Assembly: GCA_016714975.1 (NCBI GenBank)
Contig: JADKBR010000017.1
Coordinates: forward strand, 496,001-560,000
Direction: 5' to 3'
Source: Candidatus Dechloromonas phosphorivorans
Lineage (GTDB): Bacteria > Pseudomonadota > Gammaproteobacteria > Burkholderiales > Rhodocyclaceae
Length of the DNA stretch: 64,000 nucleotides
The position numbers and the translations under genes are program-made. The notes beneath the pieces are model-generated. The model had not been told where the DNA came from. It did no database searches and saw only the letters and a program-made list of their open reading frames with translations. Of the stretch, positions 16,400 through 23,905 are shown piece after piece. Every line of letters begins with the position of its first letter. Positions within the stretch are counted from its first letter, which is position 1.

Positions 16400-18976
16400 A
16401 TGGCAACAGATTCGAGCACACGGCCCTGGTGGCTTGAGCCATTCCCTGACGCTGCAAAGGCGTCAGGGAATACGAAAACCGGCTTGTCGAGTGCCGAAGC
16501 CAAACTTCGCCTGGCGAAATTCGGCCCCAACCTGTTCAGTGACCATCAGGAACTGCCGTTGTGGCGGCAGTTCCTTTCCCGCTTCAAGAATCCGCTGGTC
16601 CTCTTGCTGCTCGTGGCCAGTGCGATTTCCGCCATGACGGGGGAACTGACCAACTTTTTCATCATCTTCGTCATGGTGTTGTTCAGCGTTACGCTGGACT
16701 TTATCCAGGAACACCGTGCCGGCAAGGCGGCAGCCAGCCTGCGCCAGTCTGTCTCGTTGCGGGCAAGCGTGATTCGCGATGGCCAGCAGCTCGAAGTGGC
16801 CGTGGCCGACGTGGTGCCGGGTGATCTTGTCATGCTCTCCGCAGGGGACATGATTCCAGCCGATGCCCTGGTGCTGGAATCGAACGATTTTTTCGTCAAG
16901 CAAGCCTTGTTGACCGGTGAGCCCTACCCGGTGGAAAAGCACCCGGGCGCGCTGGCTGCCAGTGCAACCGATATTCAGGATGCCGCCAATGCGGTGTTCA
17001 TGGGCACCACCGTGATCAGCGGCAGCGCCAGGATTCAGGTCGTCAACACCGGGGTTGGCACCGCCATCGGCGCCATTGCTGACACCTTGACCCGGACGCC
17101 GCCGCCGACCTCATTCGAGATTGGCACGCACCGCTTCGGCATGCTCATCATGCGGCTGACGATCCTGCTCGTGCTCTTCGTGCTGCTGGTCAATGGCTTC
17201 ATGCACAAGCCCTGGCTGGACTCGTTCCTGTTCGCCGTTGCGCTCGCCGTCGGCCTGACTCCCGAACTGCTGCCCATGGTGGTGTCAGTGACCTTGGCCC
17301 ATGGCGCATTGCTCATGGCCAAGAAGAAGGTCATCGTCAAACGACTGGCGGCGATCCAGAACCTGGGATCGATGGATGTATTCTGCACCGACAAGACCGG
17401 GACGCTGACCGAGGCAAAGATCCGGCTGGAACAGCATACCGACCCGCAAGGCAAGCCGAGCGAGCGGGTGCTGGAACTGGCTTACCTGAACAGCTTCTTC
17501 GAAACCGGCCTGAAAAGTCCGCTCGACGAGGCGATCCTGGCGCACCAGGATATCGACGTCAGCGCCTGGAAGAAAATAGATGAAGTACCTTTCGATTTCG
17601 AGCGGCGGCGCGTCTCGGTCCTGCTCGACAAGGGCAATGGCCGCCTGCTGGTCGTCAAGGGCGCCCCGGAAGAGATTATCGGCCTGTGCGCCAGCTATGA
17701 GGAGCAGGGCAATGTGGCGCGGATTCCGCTCGACAAGGCTGCCCGGGAAAAGATACACGCGGTGCATGCCGATCTTGAAAAAGAGGGTTTTCGCGTGCTG
17801 GGCATCGCCTGGCGGGACGTCGCCGCTGACCACCCGCATGCCGTCATCGGCGATGAAGCGGAGCTGGTCTTCGCCGGCTTTGCCGCCTTTCTCGACCCGC
17901 CCAAGGAGAGTGCCGGTAGCGCGCTGGCCGCCCTCCGGGAGAGCGGCATCAGCGTCAAGATCGTCACCGGCGACAGTGAACTGGTGACCCAGCATGTTTG
18001 CGGGCAGTTGAACATTCCGGTCATCGGCATCCTGACCGGCAAGGAAATGGCGGCGATGGACGATGCGGCCCTGCGTGTCAGGGTGGAAAAAGCCAACCTG
18101 TTCTGCCGGGTGAACCCGGCGCAGAAGGAGCGGGTTATCCTCGCCCTCAAGGCGCGCGGCCATGTCGTCGGCTATCTCGGCGACGGCATCAACGACGCAC
18201 CGTCGCTGCATGCGGCGGATGTCGGCCTGTCGGTCGATTCGGCGGTCGATGTAGCCAAGGAAGCCGCCGACATGATCCTGCTCGATCACGACCTGCACGT
18301 GCTGCACGATGGCGTTCTGGAAGGCCGCCGTACTTTCGGCAACATCATGAAGTACATCATGATGGGCACCAGTTCCAATTTCGGGAACATGTTCAGCATG
18401 GCCGGCGCCGCACTGTTCCTGCCTTTCCTGCCGATGTTGCCGACCCAGATCCTGCTCAACAATGTGCTCTACGACATTTCCGAGGTGCCGGTTCCGCTCG
18501 ACAAGGTCGATCCCGAGGAACTGCGCAAGCCACGGATCATGGACATGAACTTCATTCGCAACTTCATGCTGACGATCGGACCGATCAGTTCGGCCTTCGA
18601 TTTCCTGACTTTCTACGTCATGCTCAGCGTCTTGCAAGCGGATGAGAAACTGTTCCAGACCGGCTGGTTCGTCGAATCACTATGTACGCAGGTACTGGTG
18701 ATCTTCGTTATCCGTACCCGCGGCAATCCATTCAGGAGCCGCCCGCATCCCGTATTGGTCGCTACGTCACTTGGCGTGGCGCTGCTCGGCGCCGTACTGC
18801 CGTTCACACCCGTAGGAACCTACTTCGGATTCGTGCCGCCACCGCTCAAGTTCTACATCATCCTGGGGGGCATGGCGCTGGCTTATCTGGTGATCGTCGA
18901 AGTCGCCAAGCGGGGGTTTTATCGATGGCAAGCTTCCCCGGCTTCAACGGATGGTTCGTCGGCTTACGCGAAATGA
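16400..18976 (+). CDS. mgtA: Magnesium-importing P-type ATPase
   Basis: 858 residues, P-type ATPase of subgroup IIIB. The actuator TGEP (LLTGEPYPVEK, about 170), phosphorylation motif DKTGTLTE (Asp about 331), nucleotide-binding KGAPEEI, and hinge GDGINDAPSLHAADVGLSVD are all present, with about ten transmembrane helices. The C-terminal LPTQILLNNVLYDISEVPVPLD with the conserved Asn and Asp residues is diagnostic for MgtA/MgtB. It imports Mg2+ across the inner membrane. The first codons contain a perfect 12-bp inverted repeat (16441-16471). No M-box-like leader was recognised upstream. Confidence 0.93.
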   Translation: MATDSSTRPWWLEPFPDAAKASGNTKTGLSSAEAKLRLAKFGPNLFSDHQELPLWRQFLSRFKNPLVLLLLVASAISAMTGELTNFFIIFVMVLFSVTLDFIQEHRAGKAAASLRQSVSLRASVIRDGQQLEVAVADVVPGDLVMLSAGDMIPADALVLESNDFFVKQALLTGEPYPVEKHPGALAASATDIQDAANAVFMGTTVISGSARIQVVNTGVGTAIGAIADTLTRTPPPTSFEIGTHRFGMLIMRLTILLVLFVLLVNGFMHKPWLDSFLFAVALAVGLTPELLPMVVSVTLAHGALLMAKKKVIVKRLAAIQNLGSMDVFCTDKTGTLTEAKIRLEQHTDPQGKPSERVLELAYLNSFFETGLKSPLDEAILAHQDIDVSAWKKIDEVPFDFERRRVSVLLDKGNGRLLVVKGAPEEIIGLCASYEEQGNVARIPLDKAAREKIHAVHADLEKEGFRVLGIAWRDVAADHPHAVIGDEAELVFAGFAAFLDPPKESAGSALAALRESGISVKIVTGDSELVTQHVCGQLNIPVIGILTGKEMAAMDDAALRVRVEKANLFCRVNPAQKERVILALKARGHVVGYLGDGINDAPSLHAADVGLSVDSAVDVAKEAADMILLDHDLHVLHDGVLEGRRTFGNIMKYIMMGTSSNFGNMFSMAGAALFLPFLPMLPTQILLNNVLYDISEVPVPLDKVDPEELRKPRIMDMNFIRNFMLTIGPISSAFDFLTFYVMLSVLQADEKLFQTGWFVESLCTQVLVIFVIRTRGNPFRSRPHPVLVATSLGVALLGAVLPFTPVGTYFGFVPPPLKFYIILGGMALAYLVIVEVAKRGFYRWQASPASTDGSSAYAK
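16441..16471 (+). promoter_or_regulatory. Perfect 12-bp inverted repeat in early mgtA coding region
   Basis: Arms 16441-16452 and 16460-16471 (ATTCCCTGACGC / GCGTCAGGGAAT) with a seven-base loop would form a strong RNA hairpin at codons 14-24 of mgtA. Its position suggests a possible effect on translation or early transcription elongation. Sequence observation only. Confidence 0.45.
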
Positions 18977-18983
18977 ACTGCCG

Positions 18984-19008
18984 CAGGGGGAAAGTTTCCT
19001 TTCCCCTG
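18984..19008. terminator. Hairpin between convergent mgtA and collagen-like gene
   Basis: CAGGGGGAAAG / CCTTTCCCCTG pair with one bulged G and a three-base loop in the 50-bp gap between two convergent genes. There is no T-tract on either strand, so function as a terminator is only suggested by position. Confidence 0.35.
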
Positions 19009-19026
19009 TGTCGGTCTACTGCTGGA

Positions 19027-19348
19027 TCAGCGTGCCGGCGGGACGACAACGATAGTGCTACCGCTGTTGGTGCCGCCGGAGCCAGTGTTGCCCTTTGCTC
19101 CGGTCGCACCCGTGTTGCCCCGATTTCCTGTCGCGCCGGTGTCGCCAACTGCGCCCGTATTGCCTTGCGTTCCCGTCTGACCTTGTGCGCCGGTGGCCGG
19201 TGGATCCTGTGGATCCGGTATAGCCCGTATTGCCTGTGTTACCGGTATTGCCGGTAGCGCCACGCTCGCCCTGGGGGCCCGCCGGTCCGGTGCATGCCCC
19301 CAAACCGAAGGCTGCGACTATCAACATGGTACTGAGTGACTTTTTCAT
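19027..19348 (-). pseudogene. Collagen-like Gly-X-Y repeat lipoprotein, frameshifted
   Basis: From ATG 19348 (AGAGGA site) the chain starts with a lipoprotein signal peptide MKKSLSTMLIVAAFGLGAC, then collagen triplets (GPAGPQGERGATGNTGNTGN...). At about 19190-19200, inside a repetitive GGC/ACC stretch, one extra C shifts the frame; the triplets (GAQGQTGTQGNTGAVGDTGATGN) continue in the neighbouring frame to a natural stop at 19027, ending SGSTIVVVPPAR. The intact product would be about 107 residues, an outer-membrane-anchored collagen-like fibre. The shift may be sequencing error, slipped-strand phase variation or decay. A motif copy lies at 19417-19436. Confidence 0.7.
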
Positions 19349-19416
19349 GATTTTCCTCTTGAGTCGTACACGGCCGAAAAGCCGCATGCCCCAGCCTGAC
19401 CGAGGCGAAGATCGAG

Positions 19417-19436
19417 GTCTGTTTGCTGGCACACAC
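19417..19436 (-). promoter_or_regulatory. Recurrent stress-motif copy upstream of collagen-like gene
   Basis: Minus-strand TGTGTGTGCCAGCAAACAGA, about 70 bp before the collagen-like start at 19348. Divergent to the plus-strand copy at 19508-19527. Confidence 0.55.
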
Positions 19437-19507
19437 AGTTCGGCTTTCCAGTTGATGCCATCGGCGGCAACAGGGAAAGAGCCGCGAACTTGAGCGCGAT
19501 TTTTCTC

Positions 19508-19527
19508 TGTGTTTGCCAGCGTACCGA
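19508..19527 (+). promoter_or_regulatory. Recurrent stress-motif copy upstream of small membrane protein
   Basis: Plus-strand TGTGTTTGCCAGCGTACCGA, about 55 bp before the small ORF at 19582. Confidence 0.55.
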
Positions 19528-19581
19528 CTGCTTGCCAGCGGGTGGGTTTTCATACCCTTCCTTAACTCAGGGGAAACAAGC

Positions 19582-19692
19582 ATGCTCCATTCGATTGTCC
19601 TAGTCTCGGCCGGCTCTGTTGTCATTGGCGACATAGTTCCGGTCCTCGTTCTTTTGGCCGCAACGGCCCTGGGGGGCATGTTCATCTACTGA
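19582..19692 (+). CDS. Small single-pass membrane protein (36 residues)
   Basis: ATG 19582 follows CAGGGGAA. The product MLHSIVLVSAGSVVIGDIVP and onward to LGGMFIY is almost entirely hydrophobic, consistent with one transmembrane helix. It is too short for homology recognition, but the good ribosome site and an upstream copy of the recurrent motif support it as a real small stress gene. Confidence 0.5.
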   Translation: MLHSIVLVSAGSVVIGDIVPVLVLLAATALGGMFIY

Positions 19693-19762
19693 CAGTGGTA
19701 TGCGTTGCGGCGATTGGATTTAGACCACGATCAAGGCAATTCCACCACGAGCCGACGGCCCT

Positions 19763-19786
19763 AAAAAAAACCGGCCGAAGCCGGTT
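19763..19786 (-). terminator. Rho-independent terminator of the BON/DUF3309 operon
   Basis: On the minus strand AACCGGC-TTCG-GCCGGTT is followed by a run of T (plus-strand A-run 19763-19770). It lies about 50 bp beyond the stop of the coiled-coil gene and closes the leftward operon. Confidence 0.85.
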
Positions 19787-19801
19787 TGAAAAACGTGCAG
19801 G

Positions 19802-19825
19802 ATTCGGCGCCCTCGGGCGCCGAAT
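19802..19825. repeat. 10-bp inverted repeat after coiled-coil gene
   Basis: ATTCGGCGCC-CTCG-GGCGCCGAAT, a perfect hairpin 8 bp after the stop of the coiled-coil gene and just upstream of the terminator. It may stabilise the 3' end of the transcript. Confidence 0.5.
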
Positions 19826-19832
19826 TTCTGTG

Positions 19833-20120
19833 TTACTTGAACCTTGACTGGGCGTCAGCCAGGCCGGCCTTGACATCATCCAACATCTTGTCAGCGGTTT
19901 TTTTTGCCTGTTCCCAGGCTTCGCCAGACGACTTTCCAAGTTCCTTCATCTTTTTCACGGCGGCGCGCTGCCGAGCGCGCAATTCATGCAATTCCCCGGC
20001 ACCCTTGACTCTCATGTTGCCACCGAGTTTGTCCAACCGGGCTTCCAGTAGGTTGATCTCGGCAGTCCATTCCTTCAGTTGTGCCCCCATCTTTTTCCGG
20101 TATGCGTTTTGTACTTCCAT
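19833..20120 (-). CDS. Coiled-coil protein, 95 residues
   Basis: Soluble, Lys/Glu/Ala-rich helical protein (EVQNAYRKKMGAQLKEW, EINLLEARLDKLGG, LHELRARQRAAVKKMKELG, AWEQAKKTADKMLDDVK), predicted as two coiled-coil helices. No signal peptide. Similar small coiled-coil proteins sit with BON and DUF883 stress genes in beta-proteobacteria. It is the last gene of a leftward operon (DUF3309, BON, this gene). Confidence 0.75.
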   Translation of the reverse strand: MEVQNAYRKKMGAQLKEWTAEINLLEARLDKLGGNMRVKGAGELHELRARQRAAVKKMKELGKSSGEAWEQAKKTADKMLDDVKAGLADAQSRFK

Positions 20121-20155
20121 GATTCTCTCCTCGGGTGTCTGGCGAACGGCCGATC

Positions 20156-20575
20156 CTACTTGGCCGGTGCGACGACCAGCTTGTTGCTCACTTCCTTGAC
20201 GTCCGCGACTGCGGCCGCCAGCGTCCTGGCCTTGTCGCTGTTCGCCTGCGAATCGACTGTTCCGGTCAATGTCACGACGCCCTTGACGGTATCGACATGG
20301 ATCTGCAGGGTCTTCAGTCCGGGTTCGCCAAAAACGGCGGTCTTGACCCTGGCCGTGATCTCGGTGTCATTAATGGACTGACCGGCCTTTGCGCTTTGCT
20401 CGGTCATTTTTCTCTCGGTCTTGTCGACGGATTCGCCAACGTTCTTCTTGGTATCGGAGGCGGTCTGGTCCATCGTCTTGCCCGCCTTTTCCGCCGGCCC
20501 CTGCTTGTCGCAGGCAGTCAGTCCGGCGGCGAGGAGCAGCGAAATGGCGATCAGTTTGAGGTTGCTATGCATCAT
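20156..20575 (-). CDS. BON-domain lipoprotein (OsmY-like)
   Basis: 139 residues from the ATGATG at 20575 (GGAGA upstream). The lipoprotein signal ends LTAC (Cys22/23). A Lys/Thr/Glu-rich stretch (about 25-70) follows, with a KTMDQTASDTKKNVGESVDKT pattern like CsbD or LEA proteins, then one BON domain (about 70-137, INDTEITARVKTAVFGEPGLKTLQIHVDTVKGVVTLTGTV in family form). BON domains bind phospholipid; relatives (OsmY, DolP) protect the envelope under osmotic stress. Operon with DUF3309 upstream (41 bp). Confidence 0.88.
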   Translation of the reverse strand: MMHSNLKLIAISLLLAAGLTACDKQGPAEKAGKTMDQTASDTKKNVGESVDKTERKMTEQSAKAGQSINDTEITARVKTAVFGEPGLKTLQIHVDTVKGVVTLTGTVDSQANSDKARTLAAAVADVKEVSNKLVVAPAK

Positions 20576-20616
20576 GTTTTGGTTCTCCAGTGTGTTGTGA
20601 AAATCTCTTCGGTTCT

Positions 20617-20775
20617 CTAGATCCTGCCGAGCAACAAGAGGATGACCAGGATGATCACCAGCAACCCGACGCCGCCGGTGGGCCCGTAGCCCCAGCTCCG
20701 GCTGTGCGGCCAGCTTGGAAGCACGCCGACCAGTATGAGGATCAGAACGATCAACAGAATTGTTCCCAATGACAT
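20617..20775 (-). CDS. DUF3309 family small membrane protein
   Basis: 52 residues from ATG 20775 (TAAGGAG site). The sequence MSLGTILLIVLILILVGVLP, a central WPHSRSWGYGPTGG and a second hydrophobic segment ending LLLLGRI are the DUF3309 pattern: two transmembrane helices with a conserved WxHSxxWGYxP loop. Function unknown; often seen with stress genes. First gene of the leftward operon, with a recurrent-motif copy about 82 bp upstream. Confidence 0.88.
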   Translation of the reverse strand: MSLGTILLIVLILILVGVLPSWPHSRSWGYGPTGGVGLLVIILVILLLLGRI

Positions 20776-20856
20776 TTGTATTCTCCTTACAGTGATTTGT
20801 TGCCCGGCACGCTTGAATCTTTGCCGCAAGACTCATGCTACGCAGGCCATGGCGAC

Positions 20857-20876
20857 GGTCTGTACGCCAGCACACA
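20857..20876 (-). promoter_or_regulatory. Recurrent stress-motif copy upstream of DUF3309-BON operon
   Basis: Minus-strand TGTGTGCTGGCGTACAGACC, about 82 bp before the DUF3309 start. Confidence 0.6.
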
Positions 20877-20981
20877 GACAGTCTCGGGGGCCCGAGCGAA
20901 GATGCGTCGCAGAGGAAGGCTGCGCATTAACAGCTTCCTCGCTCGAGGCAATCGCCCCGGGAAACAGCGATACGAGGAGAT

Positions 20982-21320
20982 ATGATGAACAACGGAATGA
21001 ATCCCAGCCACGGGTCTGTCGACAGCAGCAAGCAAGCGCTCGTCATGGATCTCAAGAACGCTCTCGGCGATGCCGACCGCCTGCTTTCGAACGTGGTCGC
21101 GTCAAGCGCCGACGACATCGCTGTGGCGCGAAGGAAGCTTGAATCCCGCCTCGCCAACGCAAAAACCATGCTCATGGATGCAAGCATGGCGGTGTCGGAC
21201 CGGGCCAGGTACGCGGCCGATGCCACCGACGTCTACGTCCGGGACAATCCCTGGAAGATGCTCGGGGTCGCCGCCGCTGCTGGTGTCGTCATCGGCGGCA
21301 TTCTCCTGCGTCGCCGCTGA
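20982..21320 (+). CDS. DUF883 family protein (ElaB/YqjD-like)
   Basis: 112 residues from ATG 20982. A helical soluble part (about 15-85) is followed by the conserved YVRDNPWKMLGVAAAAGVVIGGILLRRR, in which the C-terminal hydrophobic helix and triple Arg tail are diagnostic for ElaB/YqjD/YgaM. These are tail-anchored inner-membrane proteins; E. coli YqjD binds ribosomes in stationary phase under RpoS control. Divergent from the DUF3309 operon. Confidence 0.9.
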   Translation: MMNNGMNPSHGSVDSSKQALVMDLKNALGDADRLLSNVVASSADDIAVARRKLESRLANAKTMLMDASMAVSDRARYAADATDVYVRDNPWKMLGVAAAAGVVIGGILLRRR

Positions 21321-21488
21321 CCAGGCCTCCCGACGGCAGCGTGCGGCTTGTTGCCGATAACGGCCGACGGGCATCGCTCCATGCAAGGGAGTAGGCAGTT
21401 GGAAGGGTCGTATCAATGTCGTTCCTGAGACGATTATTCCCGCGCTTTGCTCGTTTTCGGGCCGGCTTTTGATGAATATGGAACGGCC

Positions 21489-21677
21489 ATGAACGGTACT
21501 CCCGGCTTTGGCCTGAGCGTTGCATCCTATGGTCAGCTCTGCCCAGTCTGCAATGCTTCCACAATTCGCATCCCGCGCCGTTTCGTCGATCGGCTTCTAA
21601 GTATTTTTGCGCCCATCCGTCGCTACCGTTGCCGGTCCATCAACTGCACCTGGGAAGGCAATCTGCGTGTCAAGTGA
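21489..21677 (+). CDS. Small zinc-ribbon-like protein
   Basis: About 62 residues from ATG 21489 (frame open from 21447). It carries CPVCN near residue 18 and RYRCRSINCTWEGNLRV near the end, i.e. a CxxC...CxxxxC arrangement able to bind zinc. No signal peptide. It lies 25 bp upstream of the EncFtn gene and could be co-transcribed. Function is not known. Confidence 0.55.
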   Translation: MNGTPGFGLSVASYGQLCPVCNASTIRIPRRFVDRLLSIFAPIRRYRCRSINCTWEGNLRVK

Positions 21678-21702
21678 TCGATACCCACTGAAAGGGAAAT
21701 AA

Positions 21703-21990
21703 ATGGCCAGCATCGGCTTACACGAATCTGAACACAAGCTGTCCGCTACAACGCAGGACAAGCACCGGGCAATCGTTTCATTGATGGAGGAACTGGAAGC
21801 CATCGATTGGTACAATCAACGCTGCGACGCCTGCGATGACCGGGAACTCAAGAGCATCCTCGAGCACAACCGGGATGAAGAGAAGGAGCATGCGGCAATG
21901 CTGTTGGAGTGGATCCGCCGCCAGGACCCCGCATTTTCCGCCCAGCTGAAAAATTACCTGTTTACCGAGAAGCCGCTTGCCGGCCACTGA
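21703..21990 (+). CDS. Encapsulated-ferritin-like (EncFtn) family protein
   Basis: 95 residues. The segment KHRAIVSLMEELEAIDWYNQR (given here as HRAIVS..MEELEA..WY.QR) followed by ILEHNRDEEKEHAAMLLEW and YLFTE corresponds closely to the EncFtn core known from Rhodospirillum rubrum: two antiparallel helices whose Glu (E29/E30/E32) and E62-H63 side chains form a di-iron ferroxidase centre at a dimer interface. EncFtn normally carries a C-terminal peptide that docks it inside an encapsulin shell. Here the chain stops at FTEKPLAGH, without an obvious docking peptide, and no encapsulin gene is in the window. It overlaps the next gene by 14 bp. Confidence 0.88.
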   Translation: MASIGLHESEHKLSATTQDKHRAIVSLMEELEAIDWYNQRCDACDDRELKSILEHNRDEEKEHAAMLLEWIRRQDPAFSAQLKNYLFTEKPLAGH

Positions 21991-23740
21991 TGTTGCACAT
22001 CTTGCGACCAGGGTCCTTCTGGTCGAGGATGATCCCGTCGATGCAAAACTTGTTCAGGAAGCGCTTGCCGGCTCTGCCGGACGAGCGTTTCAGGTGGAAT
22101 GGGTGACGCAACTCAGGGTAGCACTTCTTCGATTGAGCAAGGCTGCCTTTGACGTGGTTCTGCTTGATCTGACGTTGCCTGACGGTCTGGGAATCACGGT
22201 CTTTGATCAGATATTCGAGGCCGCGCCACGTGCCCTGATTCTCGTCCTGAGCGGTGCGAGCGATGAAGAACTGGCCTGCCAGGCGGTGCAGCGCGGCGCC
22301 CAGGACTATTTTGCCAAGGGACATATCGACGCCCGCTGGCTGCCGCATGCCCTGCGTTACGTCATGGAACGCAAGGCCAGCCAGGATGCACTGCGTGACA
22401 GCGAGGAGCGCTTTCGCGCCATGAGCGACGCCTCGCCGCTCGGCATCTTCGTTTCCGATGCCGGGGGTGATTGCATTTATACCAATGCGGCATACCACAA
22501 GATATCCGGGCTGAATTTCGCGCAGGCGCTGGGCACCAACTGGAGCATGGCGATCCACCCGGATGATCGCCAGCGCATCGTCGTCGAATGGCGCGATGCG
22601 GTGCGCGGCCACGAACCCTTCCAGGCCGAGGTGCGCTTTCTGCGCGAAGACGGCAGTATCGTGTGGACCCGCCTGAATGCCGGCGCCATGCGCGATGGGC
22701 TGACGTCGCGCGGCCGGGTGCAGACGGTCGAGGATATTACCGGGCGCAAGACGGTAGATCGCGAACTGGCGCTGGCGAAGGAGGCCTTGTTCGAGGAAAA
22801 GGAGCGGGCCCAGGTGACACTGAACTCAATTGGTGATGCCGTGCTGTGCACCGACATTTTGGGCAACGTGACCTATCTTAATCCGGTGGCCGAGACGATG
22901 ACCGGCTGGAAAGCCGCGGATGCGCTGGGGCGACCGCTTGGCGAAGTATTCCGGATCATCGACGGGATTACCCGGCAACCGGCAGACAATCCCGCACAAC
23001 GCGCCATCGCCGAGAACAAGGTCGTGGGTCTGGCAGTGGACAGCGTGCTGATTCGGCGTGATGGCGTCGAGTCCGCCATCGAGGATTCCTCGGCACCGAT
23101 CCACAACCGGGATGGCCGGGTCAGCGGCGCGGTGATCGTTTTTCACGATGTCAGCGAAGCGCGGGCCATGGCGCAGAAAATGGCCCATCTGGCCCGACAT
23201 GATTTCCTGACCACCCTGCCCAACCGCCTGGTGCTGACCGAACGGCTCTCCTGGTCCATCAGTCATGCGCAGCGGCACCACAAGCAGGTCGCACTGCTTT
23301 TTCTTGACCTGGACAATTTCAAGGACATCAACGACGAGCTGGGTCACGTAATCGGTGACCGATTGCTGCAGTCGGTTGCCGGGCGGCTACTCGAGTGTGT
23401 TCGGTCCACGGACAGCGTTTTCCGCCAGGGTGGCGACGAATTCGTGATCCTGCTCGACGAAATCGAGCGTCGGCAGGATGCGGCCCAGGTTGCCGAGAAG
23501 TTGGTCGCTGCGCAACTTGCGCCGCACCGCGTTGAAGGCCATGACCTGCATGTCACCCTGAGCATCGGCATCAGCATCTATCCCGATGACGGGCTGATCC
23601 CCGATGCGCTGATGAAGAACGCCGACACCGCGATGTATTGCGCCAAGGCCAATGGGCGCAACAACTACCAGTTCTTCACGGCTGAAATGAACAGCGCCGC
23701 CGCCGGGAGGCGTGGTCCGCCGTCCGCCAACCAGGGCTGA
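21977..23740 (+). CDS. Response regulator with two PAS domains and GGDEF (diguanylate cyclase)
   Basis: 587 residues, probably from TTG 21977, overlapping the EncFtn stop. Domain order: receiver (about 11-130, acidic LVEDDP, phospho-acceptor Asp64 in VVLLDLTLPDG, Lys in AQDYFAKG), PAS (about 145-265, with PAC ending EDITGRK), second PAS (about 280-400, VLCTDILGNVTYLNPVAE), then GGDEF (about 420-575) with an intact RQGGDEF (485-489) and an RxxD inhibitory site (RSTD) five residues before it. It should make c-di-GMP in response to phosphorylation and PAS ligands. No cognate kinase adjoins. Confidence 0.92.
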   Translation: MPATDVAHLATRVLLVEDDPVDAKLVQEALAGSAGRAFQVEWVTQLRVALLRLSKAAFDVVLLDLTLPDGLGITVFDQIFEAAPRALILVLSGASDEELACQAVQRGAQDYFAKGHIDARWLPHALRYVMERKASQDALRDSEERFRAMSDASPLGIFVSDAGGDCIYTNAAYHKISGLNFAQALGTNWSMAIHPDDRQRIVVEWRDAVRGHEPFQAEVRFLREDGSIVWTRLNAGAMRDGLTSRGRVQTVEDITGRKTVDRELALAKEALFEEKERAQVTLNSIGDAVLCTDILGNVTYLNPVAETMTGWKAADALGRPLGEVFRIIDGITRQPADNPAQRAIAENKVVGLAVDSVLIRRDGVESAIEDSSAPIHNRDGRVSGAVIVFHDVSEARAMAQKMAHLARHDFLTTLPNRLVLTERLSWSISHAQRHHKQVALLFLDLDNFKDINDELGHVIGDRLLQSVAGRLLECVRSTDSVFRQGGDEFVILLDEIERRQDAAQVAEKLVAAQLAPHRVEGHDLHVTLSIGISIYPDDGLIPDALMKNADTAMYCAKANGRNNYQFFTAEMNSAAAGRRGPPSANQG

Positions 23741-23781
23741 ACCAGCGTCGCCGCGAATTCATGAGGCGCCGCACATTCATA

Positions 23782-23800
23782 TGTGTGCCAGCGTACCGAG
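23782..23800 (+). promoter_or_regulatory. Recurrent stress-motif copy upstream of BON lipoprotein
   Basis: Plus-strand TGTGTGCCAGCGTACCGAG, about 105 bp before ATG 23906. Confidence 0.6.
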
Positions 23801-23905
23801 CCGGCTCGCGGTCTTCCGTATGCTGGTTTCAAGGCGTCGCCACGGTTCATCGGGAAGGCGCTGGAAACAGAGAGTCCTGTTTTTCCCATCTAAGGAGCTT
23901 CAATC

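Noticed and set aside
19027..19260. Short tandem repeats considered as a CRISPR array
   Set aside because: The repeats are 9-bp-scale Gly-X-Y codon repeats with no spacers and encode collagen triplets in a lipoprotein.
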